NCBI RefSeq assembly: GCF_051020985.1
Contig: NC_135002.1
Location: 2,294,001-2,358,000, forward strand
Source of the DNA: Nomia melanderi
Taxonomy: Eukaryota > Arthropoda > Insecta > Hymenoptera > Halictidae
Length of the DNA: 64,000 nucleotides
Reading direction: 5' to 3'
Shown here: in pieces, positions 12,201 to 24,600 of the stretch
How positions within the stretch are numbered: position 1 is the stretch's first letter
Layout: each line of letters opens with the position of its first letter
Program-made: the position numbers and the translations under genes
The notes under the pieces: model-generated
The model's database searches: none
The model's input: the letters and a program-made list of their open reading frames with translations, nothing else
What the model was told of the DNA's origin: nothing

Positions 12201-15200
12201 CAAGTGATAAAGATGTACGCCTGGGAGAAGCCGTTCTGCGCGCTCATAGAGACCGCCCGTAAATTGGAACTGAAAGTTGTCACGAAGAGCGCGTACATCA
12301 GAGGCTTCTACATGACCTTCAACCTGTTCACCACGAGAATGGCGCTCTTCTGTACGCTGCTCAGCATGCTGCTGTTCGGGAACGACCTGACCGCCGACAA
12401 AGTGTTCGTTTTCTCGTCTTACTTCAACATACTGGCGCACACCATGTCGGGAATGTTCGTCCGTGGTTTCGCGGAGATAGCCGAGTGCATGGTCGCCGTG
12501 AGGAGACTGCAATACTTTTTACTGTACGAGGAGTTCCAGGAGAAGGGATTCAGCCTGAACAAATTCGCCGCCAGTCTGAATGGCAGTATCAACATCGATT
12601 CGAAGCAGACCTCCAACAAAACTTCTAGACACGATTTGCCATATATTGATGACGAGGTGGATACTTATGAGAATCTCGACGAATCCGAGGAGAAGAGGAA
12701 ACACAACGGGCTGGTTGTGGTCGCCAGTGATTTGTTGAAGAACACTGCGAATCTCATGGGAGGTGGGTCATGTGACAGATAGAATTTAAATTTGTGAAAC
12801 TAACTTGAAGAGAAATCACACGTACACTGAGGAACAAAGCTATTTTATTTCAATATTTCAATTCAATTTCAGTTCAGTTGACTTTTTAAAATTTCGCTAT
12901 AGAAAGTCCAAGAGTGCATCTGTTCAGACTTTAATTGATTTACAATTCAATTTGCGTAGTGCCAAATGAGTTTCTTTAATAATTTCTCAGAGAAACATTT
13001 GTTACCTTCCTAATTGCAAAAATCATTTGACCCCTCAGTCATTTGACCCCTCTGGTAGTTTTAATGTTAAATGGTACAATTGTGATGCTACAAACAAATA
13101 TAGAAAAATTGTTAAAACAGGTAGAGGTTGCAATAAAATAGAATGTCGAGTCTGACTCGAGGACAGCTAAGGGTTAAGTGGCAAAGGTGATATTTGTTAC
13201 AATCACTTTCTTTACAGAAGGGAAACGTTCGTCTGTGGTGAACGAGGATACGTTCGCCATTAAGATGGCTAATGTGACAGCTAAATGGGAACCTGGTCAG
13301 TCGGAGAACACTTTGGAAGGATTGAACTTTGAGATAGAAAAAGGAAAGATATATGCAGTGATCGGCATGGTCGGAGCAGGGAAAAGTTCCTTTCTTTCCG
13401 CTATACTTGGAGAGATAGATATCACTGAAGGTCACGTGAAGGTTAACGGGACTCTGAGCTATGCCGGTCAAGAGGCTTGGGTGTTCGGGTCGACTGTCAG
13501 ACAGAATATACTCTTTGGTCAGCCTTACGATCGGCATCGTTATCAAAGGGTCGTTAAAGCGTGTTCCCTTCTGAGAGACTTCAAACAATTTCCTCAGGGT
13601 GATCAGACGGTGGTTGGAGAAAGGGGAAGTTCCTTGTCAGGTGGACAGAAGGCTAGGATCAATTTGGCCAGGTCGCTGTACAGACAGGCAGATATTTATC
13701 TACTGGATGATCCCCTAAGTGCTGTGAGTTGATTTTTCTGTAGATTATCTATGGGATAGATCCAATATCTCGTCAAAGTTTGTCTAGTATATGCAACCGT
13801 AGATCGTTTGAAGTAGACAACCTTGGAATGTTAGGTGTACCTTACACTTCACTTATAGGAGAAAGAGAATTTTATTAACAGTATTTCAAATACATCCATT
13901 CCCACACTTATGACACTAAGCAACTTGGATTCATTGCAGGTTGACACACACGTTAGTAAACACTTGTTCGAAGAGTGTATTCAACGGTACCTAGCAGGGA
14001 AGACTAGGATTCTGGCGACCCATCAGTTGCAGTACGTGAAGAACGTCGATGTCATCGTGCTCATCGAGCAAGGGAAGGTCACGATATTCTCGAATTATCA
14101 GGATCTGTTGGACAAGCGACCCGAGTACGGCCACCTCCTCGCAACGGAGAGCGAGACGCACGATGACTCCTCTTTGGAGAAGAGTGTGATGCGAAGACAA
14201 TTTTCATCGTCGAGCACCAGAGTGAGTTCTAATTCAAGTGAAGAATTAACCCTTTGCACTGGAGAATATTTCTCGCAACAAGTATTCCTTATTTTCTGAA
14301 GAAATATCAATGGTATTTTTTACAATTAATATAAAGAAATACCTTGCATAAATTGAGTGACGGAACTACTTTATTTCGATGTTCCATGTGTTGATAGATT
14401 ATAGGAAATTTAATACTGAATTTTAAAGTTTGTAATTTCGTTGGGTTAAATCAAATGGCGAGTGAAAGCCTCTCGAGTGCAAAGGGTTAAATATTGTATA
14501 ATGCATCAATGTAAGAAATATTGAGAGAAAATAGTTCCTGAATGCATGTGAGATTTCTTAATTCAATCTAAGAAAATGTCATGTGTATCTCATTGGAAAA
14601 TATTGAATATTTCCGGTGGAAAACTTCTGGAGTGCAAAGGGTTAACACGTTCCATGCCACGTGTACCACATGTGGTACAATGTTTGTGAGAAAATATTTT
14701 TAATGGATATATGGTATATGGTATACGTTACAAAGCAGTGAAAACAAAGAAACAACATCAAAATATATAAAGTGACCAGAAACTTGAATGTAACTTATTA
14801 CTTTATTGAAAAATTCAATACAGTTCATAAACAAAATATAAGTTTCTGTGGCATGGAACGTGTTAAACAGGATATCTGACAGTTAGCAAGTTTGGGTTTA
14901 AATGACTCTGTACCTCTGTTTGGTAGAGCCGAACACCGGAAGCTAGTAGTTGTGGCACAGACGACGAAGAGGAAGACGAGGATCCTGAGAAGTTGAACGA
15001 CGGTTTCGAAGGGACGTCGCGTGGAGCAGTGAAGGGACCGATTTTCATACAGTACTTCAAAACTGGCACCAACACGTGTCTGGCACTTACTGTACTCTTA
15101 TTGTTCATATGTACACAGTTCACTGTCAGTTTGAACGATTACTTCGTTCCTATTCTGTAAGTACTTTAGTCTTCTTCCTAGCTCTCTTAACCGTTTGGAT

Positions 15201-18200
15201 GCTAAACATTTGTGGATGTTTACCAAAAATGCGGAAGTGATGAGTATGCAAAAAAAAATTAATAAGAGTATTTAATGAGATCACAGATATTATGTTATTA
15301 CAAAGAAATCTCAAAAAATAAAATTCAAATAAATTTACTTTGATTCATTTCTTGAAGAACATATAAGAAAATTGTAATTGATACTGATAAATGGTTAAAA
15401 GCATTGAATATTCGAAATGATCTTGAAAGTAAATAGCTTTCACTTGAATACTATAATGAATGTCTGAAACCGAAAATAATCTATTAGAATTTTAATAGGG
15501 ATTATATATCAGTCATATTAAATCCTCGGTAGTTCGAGTAAAAATATAATTATAAAATATAATTAAAAATTTAAAAGCCTACTTGCTCTCCGCAATTTTG
15601 GCACAACACAATAGCGCTACAGCGCTCCTCAGCACTCAAACGATTAACGACAATCTCCTTACCGACCGTGCAACATATTTTCCAGAGTAAACGCAGAGGA
15701 GACGCGGCACTATCTACTTCAGCAAGCTAAGCTGAACGCTACCAATGACACGGTGATTGACGAATCCGACCTGTCATCCACGTATCCCTATCTGTATGTT
15801 TACACGGCGATAGTGATTGGAATATTCGTGATCGGCATCACCAGATCCCTCATCTTCTACAAAGTGTGCATATTGTGCAGTCAAAAGTTGCACGACATGA
15901 CATTCAGTGCTTTGATCCGAACCGGCATGAGGTTCTTCGACACGAATCCCAGCGGTAGAATCCTGAACAGATTCTCCAAGGACTTGGGAGCGATAGACGA
16001 GCTGCTGCCAAAAGCTATACTCGACGCCGGACAGATATGCATGATGATGTTCGGATCGTTGACAGTGTCGTGCATCGTTAATCCCCTCTTCTTAATTCCC
16101 ATACTGTTCTTGGGGTTCGTTTTCTACTGGATACGAAAAGTGTTTCTAAAAACGAGCAAAAATATTAAGCGAATGGAAGGAATTAGTAAGGAACCTTGAC
16201 ACTAGCTTGATAAACTTTCTCCGTAACAATCCAGTAACATTCAATTATGTTTCATCTAGCTCGTTCACCTGTATTCACTCATCTAAATGCAACGCTCAAT
16301 GGACTGAGTACCATCAGAGCCTATTGCGCACAAGATATATTGAGGAAAGAGTTCGACAAGCTACAAGACGTCCATACTTCCACTGTTTATATGTACGTAG
16401 TAGCAAGCACTGCCTTCGGATTTTCTCTGGACGTCTTTTGCCTTATATTCACTTCATTGGTTACCTTCAGTTTCCTTCTATTGCAACAGTGTAAGATTCT
16501 TATAATTATATTAGACAACTATCAGGACAACTAGATGATCAAACGGCTATCTCTATCCCTCTAGCGCTTCTCGATATTCCCCTGTAGTATCTTTTTTCCA
16601 CGTGTTCTATTGTACTCTGCCATTGTTGATCTTCATTTGACCTTTTAGGTGCCAATAGAGTTTTCTGCAGATGAATCTCTGCTTCTCAGAGTGTGAGTCG
16701 GATGATTGATTGCTTCTTTCCTTGCAGCTTTCTCCGGAGGCGAAGTGGGTTTAGCGATTACCCAAGTGATGGCGATGACTGGGATGATTCAGTGGGGCAT
16801 GAGGCAAAACGCCGAAGTGGCCAATCAGATGATGGCCGTGGAACGTGTGCTCGAGTACACGCAGATAGCACCGGAACCAAATCTCAGGGATAGAGGAAAG
16901 TTCGCGAAGAAGACGGACAAAGATGTCGCGCTTCCGGCGAACGCACCAAAGAATTGGCCCGCTGAGGGGACGATAAAGTTCAATCAAGTTTATATGCGGT
17001 ACGCGGAGGAGGATCCTCCGGTGTTGAAGGGGCTGAACATTGTCATTTCTGCTGGGGAGAAGGTTTGTACTCCATGGAATTTATATTTCTGTAACTGTTA
17101 ACCATTAGCACTCCAGATGGTTTTGTAATCAGCAATTGCAACTAATTTTTATAGTGTCCCTAGAGAAAATGAGAAATGCTATAACATTTCTTGGGTCTTT
17201 TATCTTTCTGAGTACAAAATTTGGATGTGTGGAAAATCTAATAATTTTAGGGTAGTTTCTTTAAGATTCATTAAAATATCTAATATTATTCCTGATGCAA
17301 TATTGGAGCCTACAGAGTTCAAAGGGTTAAAACACTCATGAAACATTGCAGATAGGTATCGTCGGTCGCACCGGTGCCGGGAAGTCCTCCCTGATATCAG
17401 CTTTGTTTAGACTAGCGAAACTCGACGGAGTCATTGAAATCGATGGCATAGACACTGGCTCTATTTGCCTGGAGGATCTGCGACGCAACATATCCATCAT
17501 TCCTCAGGATCCAGTTCTATTCTCTGGCACCTTGAGACGCAATTTGGATCCCTTCAACGAGTTCTCAGATAAAGCACTGTGGGAAGTGCTTGAAGAGGTT
17601 AGCCAGAGAAGAGTGACAGATACTTTTTACCAAAGTCAATTATAAATAGAATGTTGGTGTACATGTGTGTCAATATTTGTAGGTGGAATTGAAAGAGGCT
17701 ATCATCACTGCCGGCACTGGGTTACAGAGTAGAGTGTTGGATAGAGGAAGCAACTATAGCGTTGGTCAAAGGCAATTGGTTTGTTTAGCAAGAGCAATAT
17801 TAAGGAACAACCGGATACTCATGCTCGATGAGGCGACCGCGAATGTCGATCCGCACACAGACGCTCTGATTCAGCACACGATAAGGAAAAAGTTTGCCAA
17901 GTGCACCGTACTTACTATTGCCCATCGGCTGAACACCATTATGGACAGCGATAAAGTTTTAGTGATGGATAAGGGTCGTATGGCGGTAAGAAGACTTTGT
18001 ATTCTTCATTTAATCGGAGAACTGTGTATTTTTATAATTAACCACGTTTCTATGATGTGTTTCATAGAATTCTCAATGATGTGTTTCACACATTGATAAT
18101 CTTGTTGCATTAACCTATTAGATTACTTCAAAACTCTGCAACTTCTCCATGACGAGTATACTCGTCAAACACAGTTAACTCGTTAATTGAATGAACTGTA

Positions 18201-18512
18201 GTAATTCGATTTGTGGGTCACCGGTGACCCTGGCATTCAACGTGTTAACACATTGTACGATTAGAGTTAAAGCCTACGTGTAATCAGAATTCCTATCGTT
18301 ATCCACACGTTATCCGAGACGATAAACCAGCCGGATTAACAAACGTAATCTCTATTTGTTCTTCTCTCTAGGAATACGACCATCCGCACGTGCTGCTCCA
18401 AAACAGCCACAGCCATTTCACTTCGTTGGTGAAGGAAACCGACCGCTCGATGTACGATCAATTAGTTAAGATAGCGAGGCAGTCTTACATCGCGAAATAC
18501 GGTGAACGATGA
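9278..18512 (+). CDS. ABC transporter, subfamily C (MRP4-like), copy 1
   Basis: Full-length ABCC exporter, about 1392 residues in 15 exons: 9278-9351, 10198-10308, 10400-10534, 10626-10830, 11521-11743, 12106-12762, 13218-13723, 13940-14221, 14927-15156, 15686-16185, 16260-16490, 16728-17062, 17352-17597, 17683-17985, 18372-18512. The order is TMD1, NBD1, TMD2, NBD2 with no extra N-terminal membrane domain, as in MRP4. NBD1 has Walker A GMVGAGKSS (about 518), LSGGQ (about 608) and IYLLDD (about 628). NBD2 has GRTGAGKSS (about 1168), YSVGQRQ (about 1270) and LMLDEAT (about 1292). The Asp in place of Glu in NBD1 is usual for ABCC proteins. The start MDSSSVKSNPNPRERANL has the NPRERAN motif typical of the family. 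The 9351 donor (GTAAGT) makes exon 1 74 nt, as in the neighbouring copies; GTGGTA three bases earlier is possible. It probably exports organic anions or conjugates at the plasma membrane; the substrate is unknown. Confidence 0.93.
9930..10150. mobile_element. TTAA element, CACTAGAACTACCG family, in intron 1
   Basis: The left end is TTAACACTAGAACTACCGAGG and the right end contains GGTACGGTAGTTCTACTGG. Internal sequence (ATTGTAACAATAGATTATTC, TTCAAAATCATTTCGAATA) is the reverse complement of the element at 20-353. It lies in intron 1 of ABCC copy 1, about 48 bp before exon 2. Confidence 0.55.
10990..11105. repeat. Half-copy of a foldback repeat in intron 4
   Basis: Phrases CACAAGGAGAGTGCATATT, GTAGATTTGGTTCTCCTGTT and AACTCAATAGTTTTTTTAGATATTC-like sequence match one arm plus the loop of the complete foldback at 20864-21079. 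It lies in intron 4 of ABCC copy 1 and has no coding role. Confidence 0.5.
11779..12052. mobile_element. TTAA element with perfect 16-bp inverted ends, in intron 5
   Basis: The ends TTAACACGTTAAGCGC (11779-11794) and GCGCTTAACGTGTTAA (12037-12052) are exact reverse complements. The hairpin GTCAGTCATCACTGAC is at 12018-12033, 15 bp from the terminal TTAA. A second family end (palindrome GGTCACCGGTGACC at 11977-11990, then 18 bp, then TTAA 12009-12012) lies inside, so this is probably a nested pair. It fills most of the 362-bp intron 5. Confidence 0.65.
13026..13176. mobile_element. Decayed TTAA element in intron 6
   Basis: The right half matches the nested element at 8350-8533 (GGTACAATTGTGATRCTA, ATATAGAAAAATTGTTAAAA, hairpin GTCGAGTCTGACTCGA, GCTAAGGGTTAA). 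The left end is lost. It stops 41 bp before exon 7. Confidence 0.5.
14246..14645. mobile_element. TTAA elements of the CCCTTTGCACTC family in intron 8
   Basis: TTAACCCTTTGCACTGGAG starts at 14246. TCTCGAGTGCAAAGGGTTAA ends at 14490, and a further partial copy ends GGAGTGCAAAGGGTTAA at 14645. The block begins 25 bp after the exon 8 donor and directly abuts the next element through a shared TTAA. Confidence 0.6.
14642..14866. mobile_element. TTAA element with GTACCACATGTGGTAC palindrome, in intron 8
   Basis: Ends are TTAACACGTTCCATGCCAC and TGGCATGGAACGTGTTAA, near-perfect inverted repeats of about 18 bp. The 16-bp perfect palindrome GTACCACATGTGGTAC is 17 bp inside the left TTAA (14663-14678). 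It is 225 bp, noncoding, and seen once in this window. Confidence 0.7.
17098..17330. mobile_element. TTAA element (GAGTTCAAAGGG family) in intron 12
   Basis: TTAACCATTAGCACTCCAG to TACAGAGTTCAAAGGGTTAA, 233 bp. It starts 36 bp after the exon 12 donor and ends 21 bp before exon 13. Removing it leaves an intron of about 60 bp. Relatives are at 2435-2616 (3' part), 8686-9069 and 24288-24688. Confidence 0.7.
18176..18248. mobile_element. TTAA element end with GGTCACCGGTGACC palindrome, in intron 14
   Basis: The perfect palindrome GGTCACCGGTGACC at 18216-18229 is followed by 15 bp ending GGCATTCAACGTG and TTAA (18245-18248). This is the same arrangement as at 6195 and 11977. The copy is short and its left end is uncertain. 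Confidence 0.5.
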
Positions 18513-19745
18513 TCAATTGGAATTCGACGGTCATCCACCGCGACTCGAGATAATGATCACTGACGGATGCCGATTAACACTGAAACCACCGAGTAATTAA
18601 ATCAAATTTTTACAACTCCTTCATAGAAACTCCAAAAGTGGCCATCGAGGCTTCATTTAATTTACAATTCAGTGTTCGTATTGGCAAATCAATTTCTTTA
18701 ACACTTCTGAAGGTGTCAACAGAATGTGTCCAAGGAATTTTCAGATGAAAACTATTTTCCTAGTTTAGTCGTAAATAATTAATACTAAATAATAATAATA
18801 ATAGTTTAATAATTCTAAATTGACTACTCAACATTTTGAGTAGCGATTATAAAAATGATTATAAATGTCCAAAATTCAATTGAGAAATGATTGAACCGAG
18901 AAAATAATTTTCAGTGAAAATTTGAGGCGTCGACACCGGTAGAAATAGTGTCAATTTCAGAGAAACATTTATCCTTTAATTGTAAAAACAGGAATGAGTG
19001 ATTTTCACCGGTAATTTTAGTGTTGATTGCGTCTGGATTCTAATCAAGTATTACTGTAAGTTCCGAGCCCGAGAAATCGAACGTTCGTTCGCTTCACGGA
19101 ACAACCGAGCAGATTCTGTCCACAGTGCTTCCCGTAAACCGCGCCGTTGATCGGCGCGCGCATCACTTCCAACGAGTACTTATATTTTTCTACTATACAA
19201 AACAGAAGGAAGAGAGAGATCGTTTTATTTTACGAGCGACTTTTTCAAACACGCTGCAATCCAAGATCGAAGGTGTTCGGTTTCTTGCGTCGATTGTCTC
19301 GTCTTTTACCGAACGTTTCACGAGCGTGTCACGCGGACGCGTGAAAACACGTCTCGTGTTGCGGGCTTGTTATATAGGAGCGAGAGGAGCGTTATAAATA
19401 ACAATTAATTTTCACGCGAATCGAATCGAATGTCGGAGGTCGCGTTCAGTGGAATTTTCGGAATTAATGGTTAAGCATGCCAACGCTTCGTCTCCTATAT
19501 ATTTATATATATGCATATATACATATGTACACAAGAAAGTACTTCATTACGTCTATTAAATACTAGATCTATTAATTTTCTATGTACGTACTTTAATACG
19601 TTTGTATATACCAAGGAATCATTGGTGCCAGCGGCAAGTCAATGTTCATTTTAAACATTGTGCGGAGATTATACTGTCGTTATATTTTTTATGAATATTA
19701 TTATTATATAATATTGAAGTCTGTAAATAAAACTCTACTTTTGTA
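18513..19745 (+). terminator. 3' untranslated region and poly(A) signal of ABCC copy 1
   Basis: No coding frame follows the stop at 18510-18512. The first clear AATAAA followed by T-rich sequence is at 19726-19731. A decayed TTAA element (starting TTAACACTGAAACCACCGAG at 18574, ending near 19026) lies in this stretch. The transcript end is inferred from the signal only. Confidence 0.45.
18574..19026. mobile_element. Decayed TTAA element, CACTAAACCTACC-like family
   Basis: The left end TTAACACTGAAACCACCG and the right end CCGGTAATTTTAGTGTTGA are degenerate inverted repeats. Internal phrases (AATTTACAATTCAGT, GGCAAATCAATTTCTTTAA, TCAGAGAAACATTT) recur around 12895-13000 and in the element at 32007-32207. 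Confidence 0.5.
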
Positions 19746-21636
19746 TACACCACTGATTTATCGTTTCATGGATTTCGCGGACTGGCTCGTTTCGCGGTTA
19801 TTTCGAGTGGATAATTAGTACTCACGAATTCTGCGGTTCGCCGGAGACAAATTAAAATTTCTCGAACGTTTAACGTCTGTCGATGTCCCCGCGACGAGGA
19901 AGGATTTAATGTCCACACTACACTGGAAATATATATATGTATGTACAGAACAATGCCGTAATTTGTTCAATTTGTACGCATAAAAAGAGATGTTTCCTCG
20001 CTGACAAGCGACAATCCACGCACATTGACAGGAATAATCGAACTAAGCTGCTCGGAGGCCGAGTTTGTGCGCAGTCGGTGTACCAGACGCTGATTGGCCG
20101 ACAGCTGCGCGACCTAGTCATCTCTGCGCGGGGAATTTCGAATTTATTGTTTTAAATTCCGTTAATATTAGACTACAGACGAGATAACAATGAAAAAATG
20201 GTAAAATTATAACGAATAGATTTGTATATTGATTTACCGTAATTAATACTTGGTAAACTTCGAACATTTTGATTGATGTTTTTCTATCGATTTTTCTCTA
20301 GGTAGAGGGCAGAACATAACCTCTGAGGAAACTTCTTTACACAGTCGGTAATTCAGAACATGTAACACCGATAAATTTGCAACGTTTAAACAATAAATGT
20401 CTGTGAACCTAGTGTTAATGATGTGAATTTTTCTATGGTGACCTGTCATCTTACGAGGGAAGTCAGCGAACCTGGAAATTCAAGAAATTATGAATTACAG
20501 TGGAATCATTTTTCGCGCCGAATTTCAAACTGAAGGGGTGGAACCGACCGTTGGAAAGAATGGTTTCTTTTGCTTTTTTTCCATTTTTTTTTTAACAAAA
20601 AATACATTATTCTTTCGTGTCCATAAAATTAAAGAATAAAATTCTTGAAAAAGTTCAGATTTTTAAAATACCCCAGCACTGAATTTTTTTGGAAAATTTT
20701 ATTTCTGCTATCTTTGTTCTCAAGATAATCCATGGGAAGGAAAAATTTACATTTTTCATCAGGGATTGGTTTCACCCCTTCAAAGTGAATGAGAAAAATT
20801 GCAATGTATTACAAATTTCATAATTTTTGTAATTTCCAGGTTCAATAACTTCTCTTTTTACAAGGAGAGTGCAAGGTCTTTGGGTCACTGATTTTGTTGA
20901 AACTTTGCATATTGGTAGATTTGGTTCTCCTGTTATTATATAAGAATATATTATAAGAATATCTAAAAAACTATTGATTATCTGCCCATATAATGATACA
21001 TATTCATAAACAAGAGAACCAAATCTACCAATATGCAAAGTTCCAATGAAATCAGTGACCCGCAGGCCTTGCACTCTCCTTCTTAGTGATAAACTATTAC
21101 ACACTATCACATACAATGCGATTATTGTTAATTACTACTATACACCTATTAATTATATATTAAAATAATTTCATCCATAAATAGTGGAAATATATCCTAG
21201 AAAACCAGAAGCTAAATGCAGTTGCACTTGAATGCTAAATTACCCTCAGACTGACAATTAATCACAAGTATAAACAACAGCGAATAAAGATATTTGTTTC
21301 TATTTTTATTAGTCTCGCCATTTAAACGAACGAAGCTTGCAACATATATTACGTTAAACAAATGAAGATGATTTTATCTTTGCACCTTGAGTTAAGCCAT
21401 GCATCTCTATCACATCACTATCTCGGTTACTTAGAATACACTTTATCCACATTTTCTCTGCACTTTAAATTCCTTTTTGCATGTATTTGTCGTTCTTTGA
21501 CGCGCAAGATCTGCATAAAAGTCGACAACGTATAATTACCATACTAGCAAACGTAGGGCAGCTTTAAAGGCTGAAGTCGCGCCGGCTCGCGCTAAGTTGC
21601 ACGCGAGACTGTGATTCTCCAACTAGGATTTCCACC
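19746..21636. other. Intergenic region between ABCC copies 1 and 2
   Basis: I find no gene here. The stretch includes a CpG-richer segment near 20040-20130, a foldback repeat at 20864-21079, and probable promoter or 5' untranslated sequence of ABCC copy 2 just before 21637 (an ATAAAA at about 21516 is a weak TATA candidate). Confidence 0.5.
20864..21079. repeat. Foldback repeat (inverted arms of about 75 bp)
   Basis: The left arm has GGAGAGTGCAAGG, GGGTCACTGATTT, AAACTTTGCATATTGGTAG and TTTGGTTCTC. The right arm has the same phrases in reverse complement, ending in CCTTGCACTCTCC. The loop contains AATATATTATAAGAATATC. A half-copy is in intron 4 of ABCC copy 1 (about 10990-11105), so this is a dispersed family. 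Confidence 0.65.
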
Positions 21637-24600
21637 ATGGAACCAAAGATAGTGTGCACCAAGCGAAGTCCTAAAGAGACCGCTGGTCCCCTGAACCGAT
21701 TCTTCTTCGTGTGCGTATTCCCCTTGGTATCTCATTAACCGGTTAACCGTGGAATTTTTAAAAAATCTCTCACTGTGCGCGCAATAACATCAAATAATGA
21801 AGTGTACACTCGTTAAATGCAGGCTGAATGCATTAAAAATATATCTTAATGAAAAACTGAAGGAAAACGAAGAAGAATGGATTATTTATTTTTTGAGACA
21901 AACTTGTAATTCTTTGTTTCCCTTTAGTTTTTCGTTAGGATAGATTTTATACATATTATATATATAGTATTAAGTTTCGTATAATGCATCAATATGTGAA
22001 ATATTTCTATAAAATAGCTTTGTTTTTAATGTACTTATGTTTTCTCATTAGTTCGTTTCAAATAATGTCATCAACATCTCATAGGAAAGTGTCGAATGTT
22101 TCTAGTGAAAAGCTTCTGAGTGCAAACGGTTAAATTAACTCAAAGAGACATCGCAAGTAAATTGAGAAGCAAAGCTTTTCTATCCCAATATCACACACAC
22201 GGATGCATTATACACAGTTCAATATTGAACATCAAATTTTATAGTTTCACTGCATCTAATCAAGTGACTGAGAGTCACCTCTCGAGTGCAAAGGGTTAAC
22301 CGGTTAATTGCAACCCTTTCTTCTCATTCGGAAACATTTCAGATGGCCGCGAAAGCTGTTCTACAAAGGTATCCGTGGAGATCTCAATTTAGAGGATCTC
22401 TACTCTCCCGTGAAGAACGACAATTCCGGAAACGTCTGCGACCGATTGACCCAGTAAGTGTCCACGTTCGAAGTCTTCCATTCGGAAAATTTCAGAGACA
22501 AGATTTAACCAGTTAAGTGTGGAATTTTTGAAAAATTATACATCAATTACTTGATCAATAGAAAAATAGAAAACTGTTCGAGTAATTAAATCATTAAGCT
22601 GTTCAACTAATTAAATCATTCATTTGCAACTTAGTCTTCCAAATATGAACATTTCATCTCGTCGAAACGTCGACGTTCGTTCGCAAAGGGTTAATTGCTG
22701 ATCCTACGTTCACGTAACATTTCACATACATATAACACAAATCCAAAGTAAAATTTACAAATTCGAATTCCTTGTTTTCTCCCATAAGATAGAACTATCG
22801 GTTTAACCGATGTTTAAAAATGTATCAATACAATCACCGACGCTCGCGTTTTTAATAGCTGAAATTTAGCCGGCGTTCAATGTGTTAAGATGACGTGTAT
22901 ACTCGTCGAACACACTTAACTGGTTAAAAAAAGAAAAGTAAAATCTGAAAGACACGTGCCACGTTTCGCAGATTATGGGAAAGCGAACTCCGGAAGTCAA
23001 AAGAAGAAGAAGAAACGACGGACTACACGGTGGACATGAATTTCAAGCGAAAGAAGAAACCGTCGTTGGGCATAGTGATTCTGCGGACCTTCAGGAAGGA
23101 CTTCTTGATGTCCATGGTCCTCTCCTCGCTGGTGTACGTGCTCTTGGTTTCCATTCTACCGAGACTGGTGTCTGGGATCATCAATTATTTCAACGTGGAC
23201 CCGAATACTCATACTGCGAGCAGAACAGAGGCTCTCTTGTACGCTGCCGGGGCCATGCTGGCTATGCTGGCTGAGGTCATCTTAATGCATCACGGTGACC
23301 TCTGGCTGAATCAGTTGGGCATGAGGATTCGAGTCGCCTTGTGCTCCCTGATTTATAGAAAGGTAAAGTTAGTGACGGTTGGAGTGATAGAATCTTTAGT
23401 TGACAATTGAGTTGCTTAGAAGTTAGTGTGGTTCTGTCTATTTTGGATATTTCTTGATTTTTTTCAATAGAATCTTTAGCTGACAACCGAGTCGCTTAGA
23501 AGACAATGAGGTTCTGTCTATTTTTAGATATTTCTTGATTTTTTTAAATTCCAATGGAATAAATAATATTTTTCTGAGTTATTCGAGTACTCAGTTGTCC
23601 CTTTATTTTTTTCCTAGGTATGGGAATTCTTTTTATAGCTTCTGAATATGTATAATCATTTCAGAGATCAGAATATGAATTTTCCGAATGTTTATCTTCT
23701 GAGCGAGTTATCTGTATTATAATTTAGACGAGCAAAATATTGCTCGAATGACGTAGGACGTTCTAAAAGATGTCTTGATAATTATTGAAATTAACCGTTC
23801 GACGACGAGTTCTGTTTCCTGCTCATCGAATGATTTACTTTCATTAATTTTTCATTGTTTACCCGGAAATAATAAAGTGCAGCGATTGTGTCATTTCATA
23901 ATTGCTCGCTGTGGAATTAGAACAGAACGGAATTTCATAATTCCGTTTCCAAACCGAAACGGTTGAATATTTATACGTCCTTGATACATATTTATACCTT
24001 CTGTTCAAGACAAATAAGACACATTATGAATATGAATATTATTTGACATCGAAGTCGGAATGATTAGTCAGCAAATATGTTATCATCGTAGAATTGCATT
24101 GAACGAGAATGTGCGTCACAGTGGAGTCCCTACGGTGACCTTGTCGCCGTAGAATATGTATCGTCGCACGCAGGGAATTGAAGAAAACGTGGATAATGAT
24201 GTAACCGTTGACCCTTTGCGAAGGAAGATTCTTGGAAGCATACAAAACCTACAACATATGAAGCTAAATTACATATCAATCGCTTAATTAACCCTTTGCA
24301 CTCCAGGTTGTTTTGTAATCTATCAGCAACTGTAATTAATTCTTATAGTATTCCTAGCGAAAATGAGAAATGCTATAACATTTCTTAGATCTTTTATTTT
24401 CCTTAGTACAAAATTTGGATATGTGGAAAATCTAATAATTTTAGGGTAGTTTCTTTGAGATTCATTGAAATATTTAATATTATAACTGGTGCAATATTGG
24501 AGCCTTAAATGAATTTTAAGAAAACTACCTTAAGATTATTAGATTTTCCAAATATAGAAAGTTTGTACTGAGAAGGGAATTAAAGGTCTAAGAAATGTTA

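Noticed and set aside
12174..12512. Minus-strand frame of 112 codons
   Set aside because: Antisense shadow of exon 6 of ABCC copy 1.
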